Origin: Desmodesmus armatus
Lineage: Eukaryota > Chlorophyta > Chlorophyceae > Sphaeropleales > Scenedesmaceae
Assembly: GCA_007449985.2 (NCBI GenBank)
Contig: VIIQ02000761.1
Location: forward strand, 124,001 to 188,000
Reading direction: 5' to 3'
Length of the DNA stretch: 64,000 nt
The translations under genes and the position numbers were made by a program. Below the pieces are notes generated by a model, which did not search any database, had not been told where the DNA came from, and was given only the letters and a program-made list of their open reading frames with translations. Positions 54,820 through 64,000 of this stretch are shown here, one piece after another. The first letter of the stretch is position 1. Every line of letters starts with the position of its first letter.

Positions 54820-55268
54820 ATGCAGTGTGTTGGTAGGGCAGTGACTGGTGAGACAGCACCCATTGTGCTCTGGTAACAAATACTGATGCTACTGGCCAGC
54901 TCTTCAAAAACACCCAATTTTACCCATGGGCCAGTATGAATATGGACCAAAGCAGCCCCGCAATCACCACACAAGAGCATTGTGAGAGGAGGCCTCCAGA
55001 TGTGATGCAGTCTCATCCCTTAGCAGCTCACTCTTCAAGCTTACAGCAGCAGCCAGCACTCACTACCAAGCCCTCACGACTGCACATCACACTGCAGCAG
55101 CACCAGCTGCCAGCCACACACTCCACTAGCACTGCAGCCACGCTAAGGCTCTGCCTGCTGTACCTGGCTAAGCGGCTTGCGTGAGGCTGCTACAACAGCA
55201 GGCAGCACAAGCCCTGACAACTGCACACAATACTGCCACAGCACCAACAGCACACTTTCACTGGCATG
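54820..55268. other. 3' flank of the CLC gene
   Basis: A phrase (actgcagcagcaccagctgc / ctgccacagcaccaacagca) and a ggctctgcctgctgta motif recur at about 55147 and 55271, the second inside the CLC terminal exon, so the 3' end of that exon is partly duplicated into the flank. No gene seen. Confidence 0.4.
55041..55045 (-). terminator. Candidate polyadenylation signal TGTAA for the CLC gene
   Basis: TGTAA on the minus strand about 225 nt past the CLC stop codon; motif and distance only. Confidence 0.35.
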
Positions 55269-58200
55269 CTACGGCTCTGCCTGCTGTATCAGGTGACCCG
55301 CAGCATGCGCTGTCTCCTCCCCAACAGCATCAAAGTCCGACCACGAGCTCCCACTCGACACCCTCGCAGGAGCAAGCCCACTTCTCACGCGGCCCAAGGG
55401 CCCCAAGCTGCTGCTGCTGCTGCTGCCGCCTGCCAATGCCTCCCCCGTCGTCAGAACCCCTTCTGACGTTGCAGGCAGGGCTGTCCCACTTCGGTCAGCT
55501 GCTGCTGAGCCTGACGCTACTGATGCTGATAAGGCCTCACCTGCTGCTGCTGGCAGTGCTGCCGGGGCAGCTGCTCCAGCCGCTGGGGCCTCCTGCCCAC
55601 GCGAAGCAGCAGCAGAAATAGCACCACCAGCACCAGCACCACCAGCACCAGCAGCACCAGCGGCAGCACCGGCAGAAGTGTGCTGAGGACTCTTGCGTCC
55701 TTTGCTGGTGCGCAGCCCCGACCTACTGCTGCCTGCTGCACTAGTACTGCTGCCCACAGCTGCATGCACTGCCGGGGATGGCCCACGCTGCCCATCCCCA
55801 AGCACCCCAGCCGTCATGCTCGACAGCCGGGATATCCCTGGTACCCCTCCTGCTCCTGCTGCTGTTGTCAACGCACTCCTGCCTAACCCGGCAGGCATGC
55901 TGTTCACCCCGATAGCCGAGGAGCCCAGGGGACTCAGAGGCATCTGTGCCCAAGACACCCGGGCCTCCCTCGGCTGCTGCTGCTGCTGCTGCCACGGCGA
56001 TGCTGCTGGTGCTGCAGGTCCTGCGCCCAATGCACTCCTGAGGGAGACAAGTGTGCCGCTGCCAGTGCTGCTGTGCCGCGAATGGCGGTGGAGGGCTGCG
56101 CGGGTCTGGTATGCGTCCAGTGCCTGCCGCACTGTGCCTCGGAGGGCGTTCGCCAGGCCAGCAGCACCTGCAATAGCACATTGCACAAACACAAAGCACA
56201 GGTGGTTTTGATCGCACTCAACTGGCGTAAGAGGTTGAGATGTGTTGAAGTGATGGACCTCAACAGACCTTGAGCTTGATGGCAAGCGACGAGAGTAGGA
56301 CTCTATCCCAGCACCAAGCCAAACGAGAGCAGCGGCAGCACCAGCTGTCGCGGCCTGCCCGCAAGCGCTGAAATATGCACATCCCATCCTCAACTAGCAT
56401 GACATCGCAAAGATGGACTGTCTCATGGTGGTGGGCACACATTATGGTGTGTGACTGTCTGAAAGCATCTGAGGTATTGTATCCCTCTTACCTGCCCCCA
56501 GTGGAGCATGCTGCCCCATCAGGGTGTCCTCGAGTGCCTCTGGCAGCAGGTCGTGCCGGGTGATGACACCCACAGCACAGCTGGCACGGGGGATGACCGC
56601 CAAGTGGCGCAGGCCCAGCTGCCTGAACAGCGTGTGCACCTTGCTGAGGGAGGTGTCCTCCTGGAGGGGTGGTGTCAGTGTTGACAGAGAGTGTAGGGGA
56701 TGCAGTAAGAAAGTCACACCTCATTCAGTGATTTACTCAACTAAAATCACAGCTAAGTGAACCAATGCCAGCAGCAACCTACACATCACAGCAGCCTGTG
56801 CAGGGTGTGAGCTGGACACCTAGATAGCAAGCACCATGGAGAAGTTAGGTATGGTGTGCTAGATGTTGGTGCAATGCTGTGCACCACTATCTTGCACACT
56901 CAAGAGTGGCAGCTGCAGCCACAGCCAGGCAGTTTCTGCTAGTGACACATACACCACAGAGAGTAGTGCAGGAGAAGCAGCACAACTGAGCACAGCATCA
57001 AAGGATCAGACAATGTATGTGGTGGTGGCATGCAGTGTGACTCAAAAGCAAGCCAAAAAAGAAGGTCCCACCCCACACAACAAGTTGCTAAAAAATTTAC
57101 CATGCAACATGCCATATCCGAGCTTAGTACCACACAGTAGGCAATGTCTGCTATGCAGCCCTGCCATTTGCTGAGGCTGAAGCCCCCAGCATGGCCAGTT
57201 ACCAAGGGGCTGGCTACACCACCCACCCCATACACGGATTTCACCCAACTGACCACCACGGACTCAACACCGCACCAATGCTCATGAAATTTGGGGAGCA
57301 GCCATGGGACATGTTTATCCAAACACCCATCATGCCTGCTCTCTGATGCTGTAAGCTCAGGCAAAGCAGCAGAGCCAAACGTGTGATAGGGGACTTTTCC
57401 TGCAGTGGGCACTTTCTTTCTGCACCCTCTAGTGCATTCAAAATCATACCAAAACAAGCCAGCTGGGATAGTTATGGATGTTTTCAGTGACATAGGGGGG
57501 GTATGTGCAGAGCGTGGGAAATTAATTGTTGAGAGGATGGGGAGCGACATAGCCAAGTGCTGCAGGCGCAGCTGTCTGAACAGCGTGTGCACCTTGCTCA
57601 GGGAGGTGTCCTCCTGGAAGAGTGGGGAAACAGAGGGGGTGGAGGGGGGAGGGCAGGAGGGGTGGTGGTGTGCGTGTTGGCAGATGCAGCGCATGTGTGT
57701 CATATCAAAACAGCCAACCATGACGGTCACAAAGTAACCTGCAGTGTGCGTGTGTGTGTGTGGGGGGGGGGGGGGGCGCTGACAGAGGCGGACAGGTGCA
57801 GAGCATAGAAGGTCCAACCAACAACACAGAGTCGTGAGAGGATGACGAAGCAAGGAGCCTGTTGCACAGCGCCACAGCCAGGTGCTGCAGGCCCAGCTGC
57901 CTGAACAGCCCCCTCCCTCCAAACACACAAAACCTCCACTTTTTGCAACACCGCACGACAACAATAGCATCACAGAAAACTCCCACCTGCACTACATAGT
58001 AGCTGGGGTTGGCATATGGCCCCAGGTCCAGGTACATCGCCAACTCCTGGTCACTCAGCCTTAGCCCCCGCAAGTCCTCGGCAGCTTCACTGATGGGCGT
58101 GACAAAGTCACTGCCCTGGTAGCTGAACGCAACACGCCCAGCAAGCTGCAAGGGGGCATGAGAAGGATACAGGCAGGCAGGCAAGCGAGCAGGCAGGCGG

Positions 58201-61200
58201 CCGGGGGTTAGGTGGGCACGACAGCAGATACGTGGGCTGACAAAGTCACTGCCCTGGTAGCTGAACGCAACACGCCCAGCAAGCTGCAGGGGGGCATAAA
58301 GGGGAGGGGAGAGAAATGTTACACGCAGTCGCCACACATCAATGGCGTTGCCTACCAGGGTTGAGCCGGCTGAAACCCTCAGGTGGGGATGTACCCCAGC
58401 CCCCATAAAAGGGTACAGGCAGGCAGGCATGAAACCGGCAGGCAGCAAGCAGGTGGGCCGGTGGGTAGGCGGGCGCAGACAGCAAACATGTGAGCGGATA
58501 GGCAGTGGGTTGCAGGGTACGTGCAGGCACGTTGGTGCGACGGGTTCCTGCATAGAGACAGATGGATGACCCAGCGTGGTCATAGCATCACACCCCAGCC
58601 AAGCACCCGCTGCAGCATGCCAGTAAGACTCTAAACACCCTCCATCACTTCATAAAGAATGCAGGGCGTGGAGGTGATTCAGATGCTAGCTTTGCTTGGC
58701 GCCCCCTGCTGAGCCCATTGATGGAGCATCTGGACGTGCAACGTGGCCACAGTGCAAGTCACACAGCTCACTTGTGGTCCTGGTAACAGGAAGCAAAAGC
58801 AGAACCAGATGCAGAAGCAGAGCGCAGGGCTGCTGCACTCACCTCTGACACAAAGGAAGTCGGCTGGAAGCAGCGCCTGCTTTTCAGCAGCACCGCCAAC
58901 TGACTCCGCAGCACAATCCCCATGATGTGCTGCTCCCCATCCAGGCCCCGCTCAATAACCGCAAAGCCGTTGTGCTGTGTGTGCCGCAAGACGTCCACGA
59001 TCGTGGCCACACGCTCCACACGTGAGAAGGTGACTGCCGGGTTGCCAGCGGCCTCCGCTGCTGTGATGTGGTGTGCTAAGCTGTCTGGGTGGGACTCCAG
59101 GAAGGGAAGACCCTTCAACTCCATGAGAGACTCATAGATAGGCTTGATGCCGGTGCCATCTCCCACGGCCTAGCAGAGGAAGCAGCACCACAATCAAAGT
59201 TGCACATGTTGTAAGCAGGGTTTGCTGTGCGCACAGCATCAACGCCCATTGCCAGTTGTGGCAGCATCTGTGGGTGGCAGACGCTTCAACCTATATATTC
59301 AAGCAAGGTCAGTTGCACGCTGAGCGGCACTTGTTACTTGAGGCGCAACACCATGCCAGCCACACTCTGCAACCCACAGGAAAAATGGCTGCTCACAACA
59401 ACCAGCAGATTTGGGCTTGACCTTGACATCCTCAGCCCTGCCCAGGAACACAAACATGCCCCGGCGACATACCTTTGCTACCAAAGTCACCAGCATCATC
59501 AGTGGGAGTAGAGCCAGATTGTTGGTCAACTCCAGCAGCATCACACACGTGGCAACAGTCATGCGCATGCACCCTCCTGCACAGATACCAGCACAGCAGC
59601 CGGCATCAATGTCGCGGGCAGCATCTGCATCTGCAAGGTCTCCGCAAGCCGCTGTTGCTCACATGCGCCATGCCTAATAGTGCACATCAACAGCCCTTAC
59701 AGCAGAAGCTCCTACGATGCAACTTGGGCAGCAGTGCTTGCACTGCCTGCAGGATGCTATGAAAGTCATCACCATGCCAACTGCTGGTTGTGTTGTCGGG
59801 GTCAACTGTAGCATGCTACTAGCATGTATGGTACACGCTTGCAGGACAAGCCATCAGAACGCACCAAGGAAAGAAGCCGCGCCCAGCAGCGCATATGTGC
59901 CCTCATCGATGCTGCTCATGCTGCCGGTGACCGGCCGCAGGTCCGCCACAAACACACCAACCAGGCGCCCGTACGCAGCACCACAAAGTATGCTTGGCAC
60001 GAATAGCCCGGTGGGCAGCGCAACACCTGTTGAACAATCAGCACAGCAAGCGGACGTTGTTTGAGATCTGCAGCAGTCACGGTCACATGCCTTGGCTTAA
60101 TGAAGAGCTAAGCAATCCACACGGGAGCCACAGGCGCATGGGGGACCCAGAAGAGAAGCGGAACACCTCCAAGGCAAAGTCACAGGCAAACAACACAGTG
60201 GCTGGTGCCGCATCTCCTTGCCACTGTGAGAGAACAGCTTATCAGCAGGCCACACATCGGCCGCCCACTAAGCCTTGGTGAAAGCAGCTTATGGACGTTT
60301 CACCACGGCTGGACTCGCGAGCCTTCACTCAGCCATCAGATAACTGACAGTCGAGGCATACACACAACTGTGTCTGGCCCAGGCAAGCAGCTGCATCGAC
60401 CTGACATGTTGTCTGTACTTGCCAAGAACCTAGATGGCGTGCAGGTAGAGTGCCCTGACGCTGTAGGGTTCTAACACCACTCCCTCAGACTGTAGGGTAC
60501 TAGCTGTAGGGTACTAGATGTAGGGTACTAGCACCACTCCCCCCTGCCGTTGCAGGGTACTAGCACCACTCCCTTACATATCCCCACGCCTCACCATAGG
60601 ACAGCACAGCCAAGAGGAAAAACATTGCACTGAATGTGAGCAGCGAGCTCACACTGTACTCAGACTTGGTCTGTGCAGAAAACAGGTTGCGGATAGCGTC
60701 ATCCTGCACACACATGTGGATCACAACCGCAGTACACACCAGGTAAAAAGAGTGCCCATGGTGCTGTTCTGACATACATTGGGCATTGTTCAGGAAGCGT
60801 GGGAAACTGGCTGCTAGCTACAGGTGAAGCAGCGGGCTGCATTGCGGTCCTGATGAAAACATGACTGGGTTGTGCTTTAGACCAATATGGGCATCAGAGC
60901 ATCAGGCAGCTGGGCGAGGACACATGCAAGATGTCAGCCAGCTGCGAAACACACCAAGCAGATGTTATATCATGATAGGTCATCACCCCAGCCAAAAAGC
61001 ATCCATGAACAGCTGCGAGCTAGCAGGTACAGCCCTCGACTGACGGACATGTTGGCAGATGCAGCCTGCCTGCCCCAACGTGCCTGGGTGTTGAAGAATA
61101 TTGTTGCTAGGTCATGGTACTGGTTGCTGGCGGGGCAGGCAAAGTTCACAAAGTTGCCACTGTGGGAGTTGTCCATGCGGGGGCACGCCTCCGCCACGCC

Positions 61201-63975
61201 GGCCGGGCAGGGCTGTCGCGACAACAGGCAGCACATGCGACAGCAAGTCAGCACAGATGGCATGCAACCTGGCGCGTGAAAGCGCGCCATGATACTTGTA
61301 TCAAACATGCGCGGATGCTCTGCGGCGGTGCTACAAACAATAGGCAGCCGTCAACACAGGCACTGCATGTGGTAAGCCTCCACTTGAAACCTGACTCAAG
61401 AAGGGTCACCTGCTGCCATACAGCACGCAGATTGCAAACGAGATTGGCGCAAGCAAACACAATGATACAAGCAAGGCGCTTTGGCTGGGCCACAGTACAA
61501 CCAGCCGGCAGTGCAGATTAGCACCCCTTTCCACCCCAAAAGCTGCAGAAGCAGCGCACAGCACTCACTTGGCATGCGACCATCATGGGCAGCAGGAAGG
61601 AAACTGTGCTGGTCAGCAACGCAGCAGCAAGCGCCTCCCACAACCGCCCTCTCTGTCCATACGGCAGTAGCACTGCAGGGCAGGCAACCCAACACGCAGG
61701 TGCGCCAATTGCATCGGTAGTCACGTGCAGAAGCGATAGCATGGTCCTGCTGGTTGAGCAAGCCCAACGATAACACAGTCACCTGGGCAACACGGGAACC
61801 CAAGGACATGCCTTCTTGACAGACATGGCTACTGGCCAACTGTCGAGCACAAGAAGCAGATTTAGGCTGCTAGGCCGCTGAAGTGCTGTCCGTGTACTGC
61901 TGCCACGAAGATGCTGCCAGCTGAACAGCACATCAAAGCCGCCGACTAATCAGTGAGTAAGAATCACCATTTCTGCAGGACACCATCCCAACGGCCCAAT
62001 CCCAATAGCCAATGCCATTGATACATGCGACTGTGTCTACTTTGAACATCCGACCCAGCCTCCGGAGGCATGGAGGGATCCTCCATGCCACGCAAGCCCC
62101 CACCTCTCCTGCGCCAGTCCGTGAGTGCCTCATTGAGGTATGTGAAGGTGCTGCCCAGCAGCCCCCCAATCACTCCCAGCAGCAGCACAGGAAGCAGCTC
62201 AAAGATGTCAAAGGCCTCCTGCAGTTCGACAGCAAAACAAGCAGCACAGCGCCATCAGCAGCTGTCTTCGCTGGCTACACACACAACCGCAGCAAGGAAC
62301 ACAAGCGCCTGCACCGACCTGTAATTGGCTTGGGCTGCATTGCCTCAGCCCTAAACATGCTTGAGGCATACCAGGTTGACACAAGCGCCTGCACCGGCCT
62401 GTGCACCTCACATACATGTGTTGATTACACCCCCCTGTGGTGAGGCTGCTCCTTTGCACATGAAGTGCACTGTCCTACAAGGCCTGATCTGGTGGGTTCT
62501 GCATCCTCAACTCCATTAGGCCTGCAGCTAGGTTGGAGATGCAGATGGGATTGCCACTGCAGGATGCTGCCTCTGCGCTGTCGCTCTCTCTATTCTGAGT
62601 ACTTCCCCCCCTGTGGGGAGGTACCTCCCCAGCCAGGTTGATCTGCAGAAGGTCCCTTGCTTGCATGCATGTGCCGAGTGCAAGCCCCATCAGTAATTGC
62701 ACATGTATGGCTAGTGTGTCTCTGCCTGAAGGTTGCGAGACTGTTGTCTGTATCCAGCAAAAACCATCAGCTTGCAACCTGAGCATGGTCACCCACCTGT
62801 CCCTCTGTTATCTCATACAGCAGGTAGCCGCCAGAGCCAAAGAAGCCACATGTTCCCTGGTGACTTTGTGCGCTCTGACAGATGCGCATGAACGCACGCA
62901 CTGCAGCAAGTGCAGCACACAGGACAACACAGACGTTTGGTACCCTTGTGTTGCTTCACGTCACAGCCTACAAGCACATAGTGCTGACATGTCCTGACCC
63001 TGCTTCTGTCAATCATTCACAGACCGGCGCACAGAACCAGTATCTCCATTAAAGCCGCATATAGGGTGGCACACACATATACAGCGCCAGGTATTGAGGC
63101 GGCCTGCAGCTGTGCTGGCCTAAGCTGGTTCACAATACCAAGCTGGCCTGCAGTCCAGGGTCCAGGGGGAGGGTCGAGTGTGGAGTTAAGGGCAAGCCAG
63201 ATAACACTGCCTGAGACCCACAGTCGACATGGGTGTGCGTGCTGCCCTGGCCGGTCTGCTCAGACGTAATCCTACCCGCTGAAATTTATGAAAAGGGTGA
63301 AGTACAGTGATACGTTGCCGCCTTGCCTACCTGCCACACTGACGACTGCAGTGGTGAAGAAGGCGTACCACAGAAGCTCGTTGCGGAACCAGGAGGTCAT
63401 CTCTTCCAGAGCAAACAGCACCCCACCAACCGGGCTGCGGAACGCGGCCGCAACGCCTGCGGGTCCGCACAATACATGCGCAAGACAGCATGCGTGCGGT
63501 TGCACAATCGGCCATCAGCAGTCGCAGCACACAGGCTAGTTTGAAATGGCGTGTGCTCATGCTGCGGCACGATCAGCAGTCAGGGGCCGCAATGCCTCGG
63601 GCGCTGCAGACCCTCCAGCTGGACGTGCAGGGGTCCAGTTCACAGCCAGCATGCCATTCTCCAGTCCCCTCCAATTCACAATCCCATCTCAGCTCCTAAG
63701 TTCTCCCAAACTTTGAGCCAGCATTCCATTCTGCAGACCCTCCATTCTGCAATCGCATCACAGCTCCTACACCATCCCGCGATTCCATATAGTTCCCTGA
63801 CAGCAGCAGACAGCTGCCCTGCTCACACAGCACACGTGGAAGCAACCCTGCTCACCCGCCGCTGTGCCGCAGGCCACAAAGTCTGCCCTGTCCCTGTCGT
63901 TCCAGAAGCGCTTGAACCAGGGCAGGTGCCTTTTGCTGGAACCCCCTTGGCTCAGTAGGGCACCCAGGCAAGCAC
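55269..63975 (-). CDS. CLC-family anion transporter with CBS domains, 5' partial
   Basis: Thirteen exons in the window: 63975-63856, 63456-63331, 62900-62797, 62218-62104, 61672-61569, 61212-61084, 60703-60595, 60026-59865, 59576-59473, 59169-58843, 58145-57987, 56660-56492 and 56167-55269. The first visible exon starts at the family's GACLGALLSQGG block, so the N-terminus and the gating-glutamate motif lie beyond 64000. NDRDRADFVACGTAAGVAAA and FRSPVGGVLFALEEMTSW follow. The second Glu of LEE is at the position of the proton glutamate of CLC exchangers, which points to H+-coupled exchange rather than a channel. GLFVPSILCGAAYGR is the conserved GxFxP motif; then LLELTNNLALLPLMML. Two CBS-type segments follow (exon 10; EDTSLSKVHTLFRQLGLRHL in exon 12). 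A Ser/Ala/Gly-rich tail of about 290 residues ends the protein. The exon 6 donor is GC. Introns hold copies of exons 11 and 12. Confidence 0.92.
57553..57910 (-). repeat. Two truncated copies of CLC exon 12 (5' edge)
   Basis: The segment encoding EDTSLSKVHTLFRQLxLxHLA with its acceptor (ttccAG before GAGGAC) is found at about 57553-57618. A shorter relic (LFRQLGLQHLAVAL) lies at 57871-57910. The complete exon is 56492-56660. Confidence 0.85.
58232..58290 (-). repeat. Truncated copy of CLC exon 11 (5' edge)
   Basis: The first 16 codons of exon 11 (LAGRVAFSYQGSDFVT) with the acceptor (tgcAG before CTTGCT) are repeated about 120 bp upstream of the true exon start at 58145. The identity is nearly complete; the copy then diverges. 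Confidence 0.88.
60463..60575. repeat. Short tandem repeat of a gtagggtactag motif in CLC intron 7
   Basis: gtagggt(t/a)ctag or gcagggtactag occurs five times within about 110 bp, partly linked by caccactccc, close to the donor of exon 7. Confidence 0.85.
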
Positions 63976-64000
63976 CTGCCACAAGCAGCAGAAAAGCAGC

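Overview
The window is nuclear DNA of a eukaryote, most likely a chlorophyte green alga. Genes are split into many short exons with GT-AG introns. The content mixes photosynthetic functions (an early light-inducible protein) with eukaryotic ones (COP9 signalosome subunit 5, mitochondrial ferredoxin, a CLC transporter with CBS domains, F-box/LRR proteins). The intergenic DNA is rich in CAG/CTG, homopolymer tracts and microsatellites. TGTAA, the usual polyadenylation signal of green algae, lies downstream of several genes. A member of Chlorophyceae (perhaps Sphaeropleales) is my inference; the species cannot be read from the window.

Layout. 1-1243 (-): secreted LPMO-like protein, C-terminus beyond the window. 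2324-4239 (-): small ankyrin-repeat protein. 5124-9804 (-): CSN5, the JAMM isopeptidase of the COP9 signalosome. 10332-12530 (+): membrane-anchored tryparedoxin/nucleoredoxin-like protein. 13973-25021 (-): valyl-tRNA synthetase, 21 exons. 25437-27787 (+): mitochondrial [2Fe-2S] ferredoxin. 28350-32095 (-): coiled-coil protein with an IQ motif. 33320-35119 (+): F-box/LRR protein, followed by a tandem paralogue at 37840-39327 with an in-frame amber codon. 42858-50906 (-): membrane alpha/beta hydrolase with a complete catalytic triad. 52333-53910 (-): ELIP-type chlorophyll a/b-binding protein. 54133-54819 (+): a weakly supported small gene. 55269-63975 (-): CLC-type anion transporter with a CBS pair, N-terminus beyond the window. 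Exon coordinates were worked out by hand from reading frame, splice-site consensus and family conservation. They are phase-consistent for the genes listed unless stated.

The genes do not form a functional cluster; this is ordinary mixed nuclear gene content. The most unusual feature is structural. In CSN5, ValRS, ferredoxin, the hydrolase and the CLC gene, pieces of exon that include a splice site (or, at 3' ends, the stop codon) are tandemly duplicated into the adjoining intron or 3' flank, from two copies up to about ten. Only one copy per set is a complete exon; the others are truncated shadow exons that keep a plausible acceptor or donor. This recurs at least eleven times in about 50 kb and is the main candidate for something undescribed. 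The window also holds two long foldback elements inside introns, a dispersed short repeat with a (CAGTA)n tail and a tRNA-like A-box, a 202-bp intronic CTG/CAG tract, and a segmental duplication carrying the F-box pair.
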